Shown here: positions 10,108 to 20,487 of the stretch, piece after piece | Layout: each line of letters begins with the position of its first letter | Position numbering within the stretch: position 1 is the stretch's first letter | Origin: Pseudomonas sp. FP2196 | Lineage (GTDB): Bacteria; Pseudomonadota; Gammaproteobacteria; Pseudomonadales; Pseudomonadaceae | Assembly (NCBI RefSeq): GCF_030687715.1 | Contig: NZ_CP117445.1 | Location: 5,542,501-5,606,500 of the forward strand | DNA: 64,000 nucleotides | Direction: 5' to 3' | Position numbers and translations under genes: made by a program | Notes under the pieces: generated by a model | What the model saw: the letters and a program-made list of their open reading frames with translations, nothing else | Databases searched by the model: none | Told to the model about the DNA's origin: nothing

Positions 10108-10755
10108 ATGACTACCCAACGTCACTACTCGCCGATTGACCGTCTTCTGCTGCAAGCCGATGCCGCGATGCGTACCTTGCTGCCCTTCAGCGGCCAGCCA
10201 TACCGTCCGTCGCCAGCGATTCTGCAGCCAGACACGCAGATGAGCGACGAAGACACCCGTCACGTCGCCGGCTTGATGCGTATCAACCATACCGGCGAAG
10301 TCTGTGCCCAGGCGCTGTATCAAGGGCAGGCCCTGACCGCCAAGCTGCCGCAGGTGCGCGAAGCCATGGAACACGCGGCCGAAGAAGAGATTGATCATCT
10401 GGTCTGGTGCGAACAGCGTATTCACCAGTTGGGCAGCCACACCAGTGTGCTCAATCCGCTGTTCTACGGCATGTCCTTCGGGATTGGTGCGGTGGCCGGG
10501 CTGATCAGCGACAAGGTCAGCCTTGGATTTGTCGCTGCGACCGAGCATCAGGTGTGCAAACACTTGAACGAGCATCTGGAACAACTCCCCGCCGAGGACG
10601 AGAAGTCCCGGGCGATTCTGGAGCAGATGCGTATTGATGAAGAGCATCATGCGGAGAGCGCGCTGGATGCTGGCGGTTTCCGTTTTCCGGCGCCGGTGAA
10701 GTTCGGGATGAGTCTGTTGGCGAAGGTTATGACCAAGAGTACTTATCGGATCTGA
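10108..10755 (+). CDS. coq7: 2-nonaprenyl-3-methyl-6-methoxy-1,4-benzoquinol hydroxylase (Coq7)
   Basis: Di-iron monooxygenase of 215 aa that adds the last ring hydroxyl in ubiquinone synthesis. The carboxylate-bridged iron ligands are visible as repeated E/ExxH motifs: NHTGE near 60, EEEIDHLVW near 93, [12 protein letters not shown] near 145 and DEEHHAESA near 180. GGAGGT lies 6 nt before the start. It is a single-gene unit followed by a REP fragment and a terminator. Confidence 0.96.
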   Translation: MTTQRHYSPIDRLLLQADAAMRTLLPFSGQPYRPSPAILQPDTQMSDEDTRHVAGLMRINHTGEVCAQALYQGQALTAKLPQVREAMEHAAEEEIDHLVWCEQRIHQLGSHTSVLNPLFYGMSFGIGAVAGLISDKVSLGFVAATEHQVCKHLNEHLEQLPAEDEKSRAILEQMRIDEEHHAESALDAGGFRFPAPVKFGMSLLAKVMTKSTYRI

Positions 10756-10779
10756 AGCTTCAGAGTCTTTAAGGGCCTC

Positions 10780-10806
10780 TTCGCGAGCAGGCTCACGCCT
10801 ACAGGG
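10780..10806. repeat. Single REP unit after coq7
   Basis: Reads TTCGCGAGCAGGCTCACGCC then TACAGGG, one copy of the REP core found as inverted pairs at 13967-14034 and 25596-25689. It is intergenic, with no partner arm here. Confidence 0.65.
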
Positions 10807-10823
10807 TTATGTGTTTGCGCAAT

Positions 10824-10859
10824 AAAAAAGGCGACTACCGCTAAGTAGTCGCCTTTTTT
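10824..10859. terminator. Bidirectional terminator between coq7 and speD
   Basis: Perfect 9-bp stem GGCGACTAC/GTAGTCGCC with loop CGCTAA, flanked by A6 and T6, lying between two convergent genes. Confidence 0.92.
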
Positions 10860-10872
10860 GCGCTTGGATTTC

Positions 10873-11667
10873 TTACGTCGGCATGTTGCGCGCGTAGAAG
10901 ATTTCGAGCATTTCGTGTTTCACACGTTCAGTCACTTGAGCGCGCTGCTCAGGAGACAGGCTGCTGGTAGCATCGCCGAACAGGTAGTTGTCCAGTTCGA
11001 AGTCCTTCAGCAGCATTTTGGTGTGGAACAGATTTTCCTGGTACACGTTCACGTCGGTCATCTGGTACGCGTCGCGGGTGTCTTCGGACAGGTAGTTCTG
11101 GATCGAATTGATCTCGTGGTCGATGAAGTGTTTGTTGCCTTCAACATCACGGGTGAAGCCACGCACACGATAATCCACAGTCACGATGTCCGAATCGAAC
11201 TGGTGAATGAGGAAATTGAGCGCTTTAAGCGGTGAAATGACACCACACGTCGACACATCGATGTCCACACGAAAGGTGGCAATGCCGTCGTCCGGGTGGA
11301 TTTCCGGGTAGGTGTGCACCGTGATGTGGCTCTTGTCGAGGTGAGCCAGGATGATTTCGGGCAACGGGCCCGGGGACTCTTCAATCTGGCTTTCAGTCGG
11401 GGTTACCGGCTCTTCAGAAATCAGAATCGTGACGCTGGCGCCCTGAGGTTCATAGTCCTGACTGGCAATGTTCAGGATGTTGGCACCAATGATCTCGACA
11501 ACTTCGGTGAGAATCTGCGTCAGACGTTTCGCGTTGTACTCTTGATTGATGTACTCGACGTAAGCCTGCTGGTCTTGCGGGGTTTCCGCGTAGCAGATGT
11601 CATAGATGTTGAAGCTCAAGGTCTTTGTCAGGTTATTGAACCCGTGGAGCTTGAGTTTGCTTTTCAC
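10873..11667 (-). CDS. speD: S-adenosylmethionine decarboxylase proenzyme
   Basis: Makes decarboxylated SAM, the aminopropyl donor for spermidine. The 264-aa gammaproteobacterial-type proenzyme self-cleaves before a serine to form the pyruvoyl cofactor; the cleavage region [14 protein letters not shown] (about residues 108-121) is intact, as are [13 protein letters not shown] and [11 protein letters not shown]. The start is taken as GTG at 11667 ([12 protein letters not shown]), which aligns with the family N-terminus; GAGAG precedes it. It is a lone gene, convergent with coq7. Confidence 0.96.
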   Translation of the reverse strand: MKSKLKLHGFNNLTKTLSFNIYDICYAETPQDQQAYVEYINQEYNAKRLTQILTEVVEIIGANILNIASQDYEPQGASVTILISEEPVTPTESQIEESPGPLPEIILAHLDKSHITVHTYPEIHPDDGIATFRVDIDVSTCGVISPLKALNFLIHQFDSDIVTVDYRVRGFTRDVEGNKHFIDHEINSIQNYLSEDTRDAYQMTDVNVYQENLFHTKMLLKDFELDNYLFGDATSSLSPEQRAQVTERVKHEMLEIFYARNMPT

Positions 11668-11905
11668 CGTTGAAAACTCTCTGTGTATGCGGCCCGGCCG
11701 CGTGATCAAGCATGCCCGTCAAGTGCGAACAACGCACCTGCGTAGGACGGTCAACACCTCTTCGCGATGGCGATTTTGGTTATCTGTTCAGGCGGATGAC
11801 ACGTCGGTTGACCGATCACCGCCCTGAAAAAAGTCGCGCATTATGCAGACGTCAGGAGGGGGATCCCCAGAGTCTGCACTGCTTTTATGATAGTTGAATG
11901 TCGGT

Positions 11906-12328
11906 TCAACCGAGTTCGATGATTTCGTAATCGTGGGTGATCGCCACGCCAGCCGCACCGAGCATGATCGAGGCCGAGCAATACTTCTCGGCGGACAGTT
12001 CGATGGCGCGCTTGACCTGGGCTTCTTTCAGGCCACGGCCCTTGACCACGAAATGCATGTGGATCTTGGTAAACACTTTCGGATCTTCGGTTGCGCGCTC
12101 GGCTTCGAGGAAGGCTTCACAGCTTTCAACAGCCTGGCGCGATTTCTTCAGAATGCTGACCACGTCGAAGTTGCTGCAACCGCCGACGCCCAGCAGGAGC
12201 ATTTCCATCGGGCGAACACCCAGATTACGACCACCGGCGTCCGGCGGACCGTCCATGACCACGACATGGCCACTGCCGGATTCGCCGAGGAACATGGCTT
12301 CGCCAGCCCATTGGATGCGTGCCTTCAT
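11906..12328 (-). CDS. OsmC family protein (YhfA type)
   Basis: 140-aa OsmC/Ohr-fold protein. Both reactive cysteines are present: GGCSNFDVV near residue 47 and EKYCSASIM near 115. Family members reduce organic or fatty-acid hydroperoxides, but YhfA-type members are not well characterised. The start at 12328 (MKARIQWAG) was chosen because earlier in-frame codons would add 53 residues unrelated to the fold. It is divergent from vfr; YhfA and crp are also neighbours in enterobacteria, as I recall. Confidence 0.85.
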   Translation of the reverse strand: MKARIQWAGEAMFLGESGSGHVVVMDGPPDAGGRNLGVRPMEMLLLGVGGCSNFDVVSILKKSRQAVESCEAFLEAERATEDPKVFTKIHMHFVVKGRGLKEAQVKRAIELSAEKYCSASIMLGAAGVAITHDYEIIELG

Positions 12329-12564
12329 CGCCCAGACTCCACTGTAAAAAAAGGGTCGCCAGCTTAGCACAGGGTTTTGCTCTGAAAGCGCGGCTGTTCC
12401 TAGGACGGATGCTCCAACTGCGTAGGTAATTTCTCGAATTTTCGACGAAGTGTCTGGTAAGCTGGCGCCAATTCGCTGGCGCCCCATGCCAGCTGTGTAG
12501 CGACCGCCTTCAGCGCCTCATAAAAAAATCAAACATCACCGTGCAGTCTTTTCGGGATACAACC

Positions 12565-13209
12565 ATGGTTGCTATTACCCCCACACCCAAAATCAAGAAC
12601 CTCGACAAGCTGTTGATGCATTGCCAACGTCGCCGCCATGCGGCCAAGAGCAACATCATTTGCGCTGGCGATCGTTCGGACACGCTGTACTTCATCATCA
12701 AGGGCTCGGTAACGATCCTGATCGAGGATGACGACGGCCGCGAGATGATCATCGCGTATCTCAACGCCGGGGATTTCTTTGGTGAACTTGGACTGTTCGA
12801 GCAGGCTGGTCAGGAGCAGCAGCGCAGCGCCTGGGTGCGGGCCAAGGTCGAGTGTGAGACTGCGGAAATCAGCTACGCGAAATTCCGCGAATTATCGCAG
12901 CAGGATCCGGACATTCTTTACGTGCTCAGCGGACAAATCGCACAGCGTCTGCGCAACACCACGCGCAAGGTCGGCGATCTGGCGTTCTTCGACGTTACCG
13001 GTCGCGTGGCTCGTTGCCTGCTGGAACTGTGCAAACAGCCGGACGCGATGACCCACCCGGACGGCATGCAGATCAAGGTGACCCGTCAGGAAATCGGGCG
13101 GATTGTCGGGTGTTCGAGGGAGATGGTCGGTCGCGTTCTCAAGGATCTTGAGGAACGCAACCTGGTCAATGTGAAGGGCAAGACCATGGTGGTCTTCGGT
13201 ACACGTTAG
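12565..13209 (+). CDS. vfr: cAMP receptor protein Vfr (Crp family)
   Basis: Global cAMP-responsive transcription regulator; in P. aeruginosa Vfr controls virulence, quorum sensing and twitching genes. It has 214 aa, an N-terminal cyclic-nucleotide-binding domain (about 20-130, with the phosphate-binding FGELGLFE segment) and a C-terminal winged helix with the recognition helix [14 protein letters not shown]. The start at 12565 (MVAITPTPK) gives the known length; an in-frame GTG 24 bp upstream is possible. It is convergent with the lipoate-ligase-like gene only 10 bp away. Confidence 0.95.
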   Translation: MVAITPTPKIKNLDKLLMHCQRRRHAAKSNIICAGDRSDTLYFIIKGSVTILIEDDDGREMIIAYLNAGDFFGELGLFEQAGQEQQRSAWVRAKVECETAEISYAKFRELSQQDPDILYVLSGQIAQRLRNTTRKVGDLAFFDVTGRVARCLLELCKQPDAMTHPDGMQIKVTRQEIGRIVGCSREMVGRVLKDLEERNLVNVKGKTMVVFGTR

Positions 13210-13219
13210 ACGAGAACGC

Positions 13220-13921
13220 TTAAACGCTGTACATCTGCGCCAGCATTGAACGAAACAACTCATCGAGACGCGCCAAGGCCTGTGGTGCGTTGAATTTTTC
13301 ATGCAGGGCAATGTGGCTTTGCGCGCGTACCCGCTGCTCCAGACCACAGGCTTCGTTGAATCGATTGACCGCTGCCACCATCGAATCCCGCTCGTTATCC
13401 ACCAGCATCGCACCGTGCACCAGCCCTACCGGACGCTGTCCGCCCTGACTCTGGCGCCAGCGCTGAGCGGTGCCGACCATTTTGCGGCCGTCGAGGTTGA
13501 CGTTGAAGCGACCGTCACAGAACGCGCCTTCAATTTCTCCCAATGACGAAGTGCCGCCCAACTCATCCAGCAATTGGCAGATCGGATCGCACAGACGGCG
13601 GTAGCCGGTTTCGATACGGTTGAGATCGCCTTCGCTGCGTGGCGGGGCGTAGACCAATGCAATGTTGATAGTTGCTGCTGATTGCGGGACGGGCTCGCCG
13701 CCGGTTTCGCGCAGGAGGACCGGCCAACCGGCAGTAGCGGAGACTTCGCAGGCGTGGTCGAAACCCGGCAGACGATTAAGGCGGCGCGGCATGACCAAGG
13801 CGCGATCGCTGGGTTGCCAGAACAACAGGCCGAATTCGGCCTCGCCGGCGCAGACCGAGGCCAGCAAGTCTTGTTCGGCTTGCAGGCCGGCTTCGATGGT
13901 CAGCGGGGTTGGCAGCGACAT
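13220..13921 (-). CDS. Lipoate-protein ligase A-like protein
   Basis: 233-aa protein of the biotin/lipoate-protein ligase fold. It has the R(E/R)TGGE-type binding loop (LLRETGGEPV near 68) and the lysine loop DGRKMVGTAQRW near 145, where lipoate ligases use Lys to bind lipoyl-AMP. It is shorter than E. coli LplA (about 338 aa) and lacks the C-terminal accessory domain, so it may be a lipoate/octanoate transferase-like protein rather than a full ligase. It is a single gene with a perfect REP pair at its upstream end. Confidence 0.75.
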   Translation of the reverse strand: MSLPTPLTIEAGLQAEQDLLASVCAGEAEFGLLFWQPSDRALVMPRRLNRLPGFDHACEVSATAGWPVLLRETGGEPVPQSAATINIALVYAPPRSEGDLNRIETGYRRLCDPICQLLDELGGTSSLGEIEGAFCDGRFNVNLDGRKMVGTAQRWRQSQGGQRPVGLVHGAMLVDNERDSMVAAVNRFNEACGLEQRVRAQSHIALHEKFNAPQALARLDELFRSMLAQMYSV

Positions 13922-13966
13922 GGAGGGCTCCGGCAGATTGAATCTCTTTAGCGGATTTCAGGGCCC

Positions 13967-14034
13967 CATCGCGAGCAGGCTCACTCCTACAGGGGGAACG
14001 CATTCCAAGTGTAGGAGTGAGCCTGCTCGCGATG
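13967..14034. repeat. Inverted REP pair (24-bp perfect arms)
   Basis: Arms 13967-13990 and 14011-14034 are exact reverse complements (core GCGAGCAGGCTCACTCCTAC), separated by 20 bp. This is the same REP family as 10780 and 25596. It lies between trpC (downstream end) and the lipoate-ligase-like gene. Confidence 0.9.
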
Positions 14035-14057
14035 GTCTCGACTCGGTCTAGAGCGAA

Positions 14058-14894
14058 TCAGTCGAGGGTCGAACCGCTGATCGAAGTACCACGCTCCGGG
14101 AAGAACAGGCGCTGCAGTTCAGTGCCCGGGTTTTCCGCGCGCATGAACGCCTCACCGACCAGGAACGCATACACGTCGCTGATTTCCATCAGTTCGACAT
14201 CGGCACGATTGAGGATGCCGCTCTCGGTAATCACCAAGCGATCACGCGGAATACGCGGCAGCAGATCGAGGGTGGTTTCCAGGCTGACGTCGAAGGTATG
14301 CAGGTTACGGTTGTTGACCCCGACCAGTGGCGTGTCGAGGGTTTTCAACGCGCGCTCCAGCTCATCACCGTCGTGCACTTCCACCAATACATCGAGACCA
14401 ACGCCTTTTGCCACGGAAGCCAACTCGGCCATTTTCACGTCGTCCAGCGCGGAGACGATCAACAACACGCAGTCGGCGCCCAGCGCACGGGCTTCGACGA
14501 TCTGGTATGGATCGATCATGAAGTCCTTGCGGATCACCGGCAGCTTGCAAGCAGCACGGGCCTGCTGCAGATAGGCATCGGCGCCCTGGAAGTAATCGAT
14601 ATCAGTCAGTACCGAGAGACAGGTCGCCCCGCCCTTCTCGTAGCTTTTGGCGATGTCGGCGGGAACAAAGTTCTCGCGGATCACGCCTTTGCTTGGCGAG
14701 GCCTTTTTGATTTCGGCAATCACCGCCGGTTGTTTTTTCTTGGCCTGCGCCAGCAAAGCCTGGGCGAAACCACGGGGTGCATCGGCCGCCTTGGCCAGAC
14801 TTTCCAGCTCGCTCAGGCTGACACGAGCGCTACGCTCGGCGACTTCCTGAACTTTGCGCGCCAGAATGTTTTCCAGAACCGTCGGTACACTCAT
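14058..14894 (-). CDS. trpC: Indole-3-glycerol phosphate synthase
   Basis: Closes the indole ring in tryptophan synthesis (CdRP to indole-3-glycerol phosphate). It is a 278-aa monofunctional TIM barrel with [13 protein letters not shown] near residue 55, [16 protein letters not shown] and a C-terminal VGEAFMR phosphate-binding segment. There is no fused TrpF, as usual in Pseudomonas. Its start overlaps the trpD stop by 4 bp, so it is the last gene of trpGDC. Confidence 0.97.
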   Translation of the reverse strand: MSVPTVLENILARKVQEVAERSARVSLSELESLAKAADAPRGFAQALLAQAKKKQPAVIAEIKKASPSKGVIRENFVPADIAKSYEKGGATCLSVLTDIDYFQGADAYLQQARAACKLPVIRKDFMIDPYQIVEARALGADCVLLIVSALDDVKMAELASVAKGVGLDVLVEVHDGDELERALKTLDTPLVGVNNRNLHTFDVSLETTLDLLPRIPRDRLVITESGILNRADVELMEISDVYAFLVGEAFMRAENPGTELQRLFFPERGTSISGSTLD

Positions 14895-15940
14895 CCCTCA
14901 TTCTCCACTTTGAATACCGCGGTAAAGGCACCCAGCTCCTCGAGTTTTTCCCGAGCAAGACCCGTGTGCAGGGCGTCGTGCGCAAGCTCCACGCCCTGTT
15001 TCAAACTGCTGGCCACGTCGGCGGCGTACAGCGCTGCACCGGCGTTGAGCACAATCATCTCGGCAGCTTTCTGGCCGTTTTCAGTCTTGCGCTTGCCCAG
15101 CGCATCGCGAATCAACGCCAGCGAAGCTTCCGGGCCGTCGACCGACAGACCGTGCAGGCTCTGGCTCTTCATGCCCAGATCTTCCGGCTCGACCCAATAC
15201 TCAGTGATCTCGTTGTTCTTCAACTCGGCAACAAAAGTCGGCGCCGCCAGACTGAATTCGTCCAGACCGTCCTTCGAATGCACCACCAGCACATGCTTGC
15301 TGCCCAGACGTTGCAAAACTTCAGCCAATGGGCGGCAGAGCGCCTGATTGAACACACCCACCACCTGATGTTTGACACCGGCCGGATTCGTAAGCGGGCC
15401 GAGCATGTTGAACAGCGTACGCAGGCCGAGATCGCGGCGCGGGCCGGCGGCGTACTTCATGGCTTTGTGGTGTGTCTGGGCGAACATGAAACCGATGCCG
15501 ACGTTGTCGATGCAACGGGCAACCTGCACCGGCGTCAGGTTCAGGTAGATGCCGGCAGCTTCGAGCAAGTCGGCACTGCCACTCTTGCCCGAAACCGCGC
15601 GGTTGCCGTGCTTGGCCACGGTGCAACCCGCTGCCGCCACAACAAAAGAAGAAGCAGTGGATACGTTGAAAATATTCGCACCGTCACCGCCGGTACCCAC
15701 CACATCGACCACGCCGTCGAGGGTCTTGAGTTCGACCTGATCGGCCAGCTCACGCATTACCGATACGGCGCCGACAATCTCGTCGATGCTCTCGCTCTTC
15801 ATGCGCATGGCCATCATGAACGCGCCGATCTGTGCCTCGGTGCACTGGCCGGTCATGATTTCGCGCATCACGTCACGCATTTCATCGGTGCTGAGGTCGA
15901 GGTGATCGACGATACGGCTCAGGGCTGTCTTGATATTCAT
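14891..15940 (-). CDS. trpD: Anthranilate phosphoribosyltransferase
   Basis: Transfers phosphoribosyl from PRPP to anthranilate. It has 349 aa, the PRPP-binding [17 protein letters not shown] motif near residue 82, [19 protein letters not shown] near 108 and GPLTNPAG near 167. It is the middle gene of trpGDC: 9 bp downstream of trpG and overlapping trpC by 4 bp. Confidence 0.97.
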   Translation of the reverse strand: MNIKTALSRIVDHLDLSTDEMRDVMREIMTGQCTEAQIGAFMMAMRMKSESIDEIVGAVSVMRELADQVELKTLDGVVDVVGTGGDGANIFNVSTASSFVVAAAGCTVAKHGNRAVSGKSGSADLLEAAGIYLNLTPVQVARCIDNVGIGFMFAQTHHKAMKYAAGPRRDLGLRTLFNMLGPLTNPAGVKHQVVGVFNQALCRPLAEVLQRLGSKHVLVVHSKDGLDEFSLAAPTFVAELKNNEITEYWVEPEDLGMKSQSLHGLSVDGPEASLALIRDALGKRKTENGQKAAEMIVLNAGAALYAADVASSLKQGVELAHDALHTGLAREKLEELGAFTAVFKVENEG

Positions 15941-15949
15941 GGGAAGTCC

Positions 15950-16543
15950 TTAGCGCGTGCCGCCGGTTTGTTTGAGGAAGTTGGCAAACAGTTCATGGCC
16001 CTGTTCGGTCAGGATCGACTCGGGGTGGAACTGTACGCCCTCAATGTTCAGGGTCTTGTGACGCAGGCCCATGATTTCGTCGACCGAACCATCATCGTGT
16101 TGGGTCCACGCGGTCAGCTCAAGGCAATCGGGCAAAGTATCGTGCTTGACGATCAGCGAGTGATAGCGGGTAACGGTCAGCGGATGATTCAAGCCTTGGA
16201 AAACGCCCTTGTCCTCGTGGAATACCGGACTAGTCTTACCGTGCATCACCTGGCGGGCACGCACCACATCACCACCAAAGGCTTGACCGATGGACTGGTG
16301 GCCGAGGCAGACGCCGAGGATCGGCAGTTTGCCGGCGAAGTGCTTGATGGCGTCGATAGAGATGCCGGCTTCGGTCGGCGTGCAAGGGCCTGGGGACACG
16401 ACGATGCGCTCGGGCTTGAGCGCTTCGATTTCAGCAATGGTCAATTCATCGTTGCGCACGACTTTGACCTCGGCACCCAGCTCGCCGAGGTATTGCACAA
16501 CGTTGTAAGTAAAGGAGTCGTAGTTGTCGATCATCAGCAACAT
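15950..16543 (-). CDS. trpG: Anthranilate synthase component II (glutamine amidotransferase)
   Basis: Supplies ammonia from glutamine to TrpE. The 197-aa class I amidotransferase has the nucleophile Cys in [16 protein letters not shown] near residue 79 and the catalytic His/Glu in [11 protein letters not shown] near 170. The start at 16543 ([11 protein letters not shown]) is preceded by AAGAGG; an upstream in-frame codon at 16654 is part of the leader RNA. The gene opens trpGDC and is preceded by a tryptophan-rich leader peptide (16707-16793), pointing to attenuation. Confidence 0.97.
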   Translation of the reverse strand: MLLMIDNYDSFTYNVVQYLGELGAEVKVVRNDELTIAEIEALKPERIVVSPGPCTPTEAGISIDAIKHFAGKLPILGVCLGHQSIGQAFGGDVVRARQVMHGKTSPVFHEDKGVFQGLNHPLTVTRYHSLIVKHDTLPDCLELTAWTQHDDGSVDEIMGLRHKTLNIEGVQFHPESILTEQGHELFANFLKQTGGTR

Positions 16544-16706
16544 GGCGTTTCGAACCTCTTGAATTCTGACTTGAAGACAGCCTTCGGATGACTTGCCCGC
16601 AGGGCGCTGCACGATGTCGGACGCGCAAGTGGCGTCGGCAAAGCGGCATTTCAAACGGGCAAGGAAGGCAAAGCGATACAGATCCGGCCAGGCCGGCAGA
16701 AAAGAT
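16544..16706 (-). promoter_or_regulatory. trpG leader RNA downstream of the leader peptide (putative attenuator)
   Basis: 163 nt separate the leader-peptide stop from trpG. Just after the stop the transcript contains a GC-rich dyad (CCGGCCTGGCCGG, around 16682-16697) followed further on by CTTTGCC. The trpE leader has a closely similar element at the same place. No clear U-run follows the dyad, so which stem terminates, and whether it does, is an inference from position and similarity. Confidence 0.45.
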
Positions 16707-16793
16707 TCAGGCGCGCCAACGCCAGCGGGCGTGTGCCTTGATGACTTGATCCAGAAGTTTGCTGGTGATCAACACGGGGAAGGTCTCGTTCAT
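16707..16793 (-). CDS. trpL: trp leader peptide upstream of trpGDC
   Basis: A 28-codon reading frame that starts [14 protein letters not shown] and ends ARWRWRA, with two TGG codons close to the stop and GGAA just before the ATG. Two Trp codons in such a short frame directly upstream of a trp operon are the hallmark of ribosome-mediated attenuation. Its last 22 or so codons are homologous to the 3' end of gph, which precedes trpE. I recall published evidence for attenuation of trpE and trpGDC in P. putida; I could not check it. A promoter-like TTGCAC-17 bp-TACTGT lies immediately upstream, but so close that the transcript would be nearly leaderless. Confidence 0.72.
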   Translation of the reverse strand: MNETFPVLITSKLLDQVIKAHARWRWRA

Positions 16794-16951
16794 ACGTTCC
16801 GGCACAGTAACTTAGCTGGGCAGAGCGTGCAATATGGCCGGGGCCACGGGGCGTAAAACTATCGGAGGGTTCGCGACCGATGGCAAAAGGCCGAAAGTTT
16901 TTGGTACTGTCGTTTCGTTCACCTACAACAATAAATAAAACGGACTTGCTC

Positions 16952-18859
16952 ATGATCAAACAGACGTTGTTTGTACCGCTGGCAGGCTGCTTGCTCGCAC
17001 TGGCCTGTGCCCAGGCGAATGCGGCGCCCAATCCCTATTCGAATTTCATTGTCTTCGGCGACAGCCTCAACGACGCCGGGACCTTCGCCGATAGCGGCGG
17101 CCCGGCGGGTTCTACTGAACGCTATACCAACCGTACCGGCCCGGTCTATCTGGATGGCAGCGGTGAGCTGTATTCGCTGAACTCCACCCAACTGCTGGGC
17201 GGACGCCTCGGCTTTACGGCGGATCAGACGGCCTCTTCCAGTTCGGCAGTGCGCGCCGACAATGGCCAGCCCGACGGCAATAACTGGGCGGTCGGCGGCT
17301 ACCGCACGGATCAGATCCTCGATTCGATCACCACGCAATCAGCCACCGGTGAACGCACCCGCGCCGGTTACCTGCCGTCGAACGGTTTCCGTGCCGATCC
17401 GAATGCGCTGTATTACATCTCCGGTGGTGGTAACGACTTCCTGCAAGGACGTATTCTCAGCCTGCCCCAAGCCAATGCGGCGGCAGATCGACTGGCCGAT
17501 AGCGTGCAAACCCTGCAAACCGCCGGCGCCAAATACGTGATGGTCTGGCTGTTGCCTGACGTCGGCCTGACTCCGGCAATCAACGGCACGCCTTTGCAAG
17601 CGTTCAGCAGTCAACTTGCCGGCCAGTTCAACAGTCAGCTGACCACCCGCCTGCAAGGCATCAACGCCGAAATCATTCCGTTGAACATTCCGGTGCTTCT
17701 GTCCGAAGTGTTTGCCGATCCAGGCCGTTTCGGCCTCGCCACAGACCAAAACCTGACCGCAACCTGCTTCAGCGGCAGCAGTTGCACGGAAAACGCCCGT
17801 TACGGCATCAACAGTGCAACACCGGATCCGAGCAAGCTGATCTACAACGACGGCGTGCACCCGACTGAAGCCGGGCAGAAACTGATTTCCGATTACGCCT
17901 ATTCCCTGTTGGCTGCGCCTTGGGAATTGACGCTGCTCCCGGAAATGGCCCACGCCACCGTGCGCGCGCATCAGGATGAACTGCGCAGCCAATGGCAGGC
18001 GGACTGGGAAAACTGGCAAGCGGTCGGCCAATGGCGCGCCATTGTCTCCGCCGGCGGCCAACATCTTGATGTCGACAGCCAAAGCAGCGGCGCCAGCGCC
18101 GACGGCAGCGGTTACAACCTCAACGTGGGTGGCAGCTATCGTCTCAATGAAGCTTGGCGTGTGGGGGTAGCGGCCGGTTTCTATCGGCAGAATCTGGAGG
18201 CCGGCCATAACGATTCGGACTACAAACTCAACGGCTATCTGGCCACAGCGTTCGCCCAGTTCCAGCAAAATCGTTGGTGGGCTGACGCCGCGTTGACCGG
18301 CGGCAAGCTCGACTACGACAACCTCAAGCGCAAGTTCGATCTGGGCGCCAGCGAGGGGGCGGAGAAAGGTGATACCGATGGCCATCTGTGGGCATTCAGT
18401 ACCCGTGTCGGCTACGACATCGCGCAGCCAGGCAGTGAATGGCATCTGTCGCCATTTGTCAGCGCCGATTACGCCAGTGTCGACGTCGACGGCTACTCGG
18501 AAAAGAGCAACCGCGCCACCGCGCTGACCTTCAATGACCAGACCCGCGATTCGAAGCGTTTGGGCGTCGGTATTCAGGGCAAGTACAACATCACCCCGCA
18601 AACCCAGGTGTTCGGCGAATACGCCCACGAGCGTGAGTACGAAGATGACGTGCAGAAGGTCAACATCGCGCTCAACACCCTGCCGGCCAACGACTTCACA
18701 CTTGAGGGCTATACACCGCAGAGTCATTTGAACCGCTTGAGCCTGGGCGTCAGCCACAAGCTCACAGCGGATCTGGCGCTGCGTGGCGGGTACACATTGC
18801 GCAAGGATGATGACTTTACCCAGCAAGGGGTTAACGTCGGAGTGGTGCTGGACTTCTAG
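16952..18859 (+). CDS. estA: Autotransporter esterase EstA (GDSL family)
   Basis: Outer-membrane-anchored esterase of 635 aa. A signal peptide ends at QANA (about residue 24). The passenger has GDSL block I (FGDSLNDAG) with the nucleophilic serine, block III GGGNDF and block [10 protein letters not shown] supplying Asp/His. The C-terminal third (about 365-635) is an autotransporter beta-barrel ending in phenylalanine (GVVLDF). In P. aeruginosa EstA affects rhamnolipid production and motility. The start at 16952 begins the signal peptide. It lies divergently from trpG and convergently with trpE, i.e. between the two halves of the trp genes. Confidence 0.94.
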   Translation: MIKQTLFVPLAGCLLALACAQANAAPNPYSNFIVFGDSLNDAGTFADSGGPAGSTERYTNRTGPVYLDGSGELYSLNSTQLLGGRLGFTADQTASSSSAVRADNGQPDGNNWAVGGYRTDQILDSITTQSATGERTRAGYLPSNGFRADPNALYYISGGGNDFLQGRILSLPQANAAADRLADSVQTLQTAGAKYVMVWLLPDVGLTPAINGTPLQAFSSQLAGQFNSQLTTRLQGINAEIIPLNIPVLLSEVFADPGRFGLATDQNLTATCFSGSSCTENARYGINSATPDPSKLIYNDGVHPTEAGQKLISDYAYSLLAAPWELTLLPEMAHATVRAHQDELRSQWQADWENWQAVGQWRAIVSAGGQHLDVDSQSSGASADGSGYNLNVGGSYRLNEAWRVGVAAGFYRQNLEAGHNDSDYKLNGYLATAFAQFQQNRWWADAALTGGKLDYDNLKRKFDLGASEGAEKGDTDGHLWAFSTRVGYDIAQPGSEWHLSPFVSADYASVDVDGYSEKSNRATALTFNDQTRDSKRLGVGIQGKYNITPQTQVFGEYAHEREYEDDVQKVNIALNTLPANDFTLEGYTPQSHLNRLSLGVSHKLTADLALRGGYTLRKDDDFTQQGVNVGVVLDF

Positions 18860-18869
18860 ATTGCAGGCA

Positions 18870-18905
18870 CAAAAAAGCGGCGCCCTCTCAGGCGCCGCTT
18901 TTTCT
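18870..18905. terminator. Bidirectional terminator between estA and trpE
   Basis: Perfect stem with core GCGGCGCC/GGCGCCGC, loop CTCTCA, flanked by A6 and T5 runs; it serves both convergent genes. Confidence 0.93.
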
Positions 18906-18934
18906 ATGGCTGAACACAAATCCCATTATGGGAA

Positions 18935-20416
18935 TCAACTTTCCGGGGTTTGCTCGGCCAGGGCCACGGCGCGGAACATCGCCCGACGCTTGTTCAGGGT
19001 TTCTTCCCATTCCAGCGCCGGTACCGAGTCGGCAACGATGCCGCCACCGGCCTGCACGTGCAGTTCGCCGTTCTTGATCACCGCCGTACGGATGGCAATC
19101 GCGGTGTCCATGTTGCCGTTCCACGCGAAATAACCCACCGCGCCGCCATACACGCCACGCTTGACCGGTTCCAGTTCGTCGATGATTTCCATCGCGCGAA
19201 TCTTCGGTGCGCCCGACAAGGTGCCTGCCGGCAAGATTGCCCGCAGCGCGTCCATCGCTGTCAGCCCGGCTTTCAACTGGCCGGTGACATTGGAGACGAT
19301 GTGCATCACGTTGGAATAACGCTCGATGACCATCTTCTCGGTGAGCTTCACCGAACCGATTTCCGAGACGCGACCGGTATCGTTACGACCGAGGTCGATC
19401 AGCATCAAGTGCTCGGCGATCTCTTTGTCGTCCGACAGCAGATCTTCTTCCAGCGCCAGATCCGCCTCTTCGGTCGCACCCCGCGGACGCGTCCCGGCAA
19501 TCGGCCGCACAGTAATCAGGTTGTCTTCGACCCGCACCAGCACTTCCGGCGAACTGCCGACGACGTGGAAGTCACCGAAGTTGAAGAAGTACATGTACGG
19601 CGTCGGGTTGAAGCAACGCAATGCGCGGTACAGATCGATCGGCGCAGCCTTGAAGTCGATCGACATACGCTGCGACGGCACGACCTGCATGCAGTCACCG
19701 GCAAGGATGTACTCCTTGATAGTGTCGACAGCTTTTTCGTAATCGTCCTGGGTGAAACTGGAACGGAACACCGGGTCAGCCGATTGCTGCTTGCTGAAGT
19801 CCAGGCCACGACGCGGGGTGATCGGCTGGCGCAGTTTCTCCAGCAGACCCTGCAATTGCGCCTGACCTTGCTCGTAGGCATCGGCCTGCGCCGGGTCGGC
19901 CAACACGATTGCGTGCATCTTGCCGGCGAGGTTGTCGAACACCACGACCGCATCGGAAACCATGAGCAGAATGTCCGGCACGCCCAGCGGATCAGGATTC
20001 GGGCATTTGCCCAGACGCTTCTCCACGTAACGCACGCAGTCATAGCCGAAGTAACCGACCAGACCGCCATTGAAACGCGGCAGACCGGCGATGGTCGGCA
20101 CGTTGTAGCGGGCCTTGAAGGTTTCGACGAAAGCCAGCGGGTCTTCAACATCGTGGCTTTCAGTTTCGACGCCATCAACGGTGATGTTGACGTGATGGTC
20201 GTGAACCCGCAGCACGGTGCGGCACGGCAGACCGATGATCGAGTAACGGCCCCACTTCTCGCCGCCCTGCACCGATTCGAGCAGGTAGGAGTTAGGCTGG
20301 TCAGCCAGTTTCAGGTAGATCGACAGCGGCGTGTCGAAGTCGGCCAGGGTTTCGCAGGCCAACGGAATGCGGTTGTAGCCATCAGCGGCCAAGCGCAGGA
20401 ATTCTTCGCGGATCAT
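18935..20416 (-). CDS. trpE: Anthranilate synthase component I
   Basis: Converts chorismate to anthranilate with TrpG. It is a 493-aa chorismate-binding enzyme with the N-terminal feedback-type [18 protein letters not shown] (the LLES element is associated with tryptophan inhibition), and C-terminal [37 protein letters not shown] and [21 protein letters not shown] catalytic segments. It lies 72 nt after gph, whose 3' end doubles as a candidate leader peptide. It is separated from its partner gene trpG by estA. Confidence 0.97.
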   Translation of the reverse strand: MIREEFLRLAADGYNRIPLACETLADFDTPLSIYLKLADQPNSYLLESVQGGEKWGRYSIIGLPCRTVLRVHDHHVNITVDGVETESHDVEDPLAFVETFKARYNVPTIAGLPRFNGGLVGYFGYDCVRYVEKRLGKCPNPDPLGVPDILLMVSDAVVVFDNLAGKMHAIVLADPAQADAYEQGQAQLQGLLEKLRQPITPRRGLDFSKQQSADPVFRSSFTQDDYEKAVDTIKEYILAGDCMQVVPSQRMSIDFKAAPIDLYRALRCFNPTPYMYFFNFGDFHVVGSSPEVLVRVEDNLITVRPIAGTRPRGATEEADLALEEDLLSDDKEIAEHLMLIDLGRNDTGRVSEIGSVKLTEKMVIERYSNVMHIVSNVTGQLKAGLTAMDALRAILPAGTLSGAPKIRAMEIIDELEPVKRGVYGGAVGYFAWNGNMDTAIAIRTAVIKNGELHVQAGGGIVADSVPALEWEETLNKRRAMFRAVALAEQTPES

Positions 20417-20487
20417 GAGGTGCCTCGTGGTGTGAGGTGCTAATCAGTCAGGTAGGCAAACGTGCCGGCAGGCCGGCCAGGAACAAG
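20417..20487 (-). promoter_or_regulatory. Putative trpE attenuator between gph and trpE
   Basis: After the gph stop the minus strand reads TTCCTGGCCGGCCTGCCGGC and then ACGTTTGCC, a GC-rich dyad (GCCGG-CCTG-CCGGC) very like that after the trpG leader peptide. The whole region is 71 nt. The weak U-run leaves open which structure stops transcription. Confidence 0.45.

Noticed and set aside
12329..12564. CRP/Vfr operator between the OsmC gene and vfr
   Set aside because: No TGTGA-N6-TCACA-like dyad was found by reading both strands.
14966..16591. Long open frame on the plus strand opposite trpD/trpG
   Set aside because: High GC third-position bias of the real minus-strand genes produces long antisense frames; its translation is unlike any known protein and trpD/trpG are unmistakable.
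16794..16900. Exact promoter of trpG
   Set aside because: Two overlapping candidates (TTGCAC/TACTGT and TTTTAC/CATATT) cannot be told apart; not listed as a feature.
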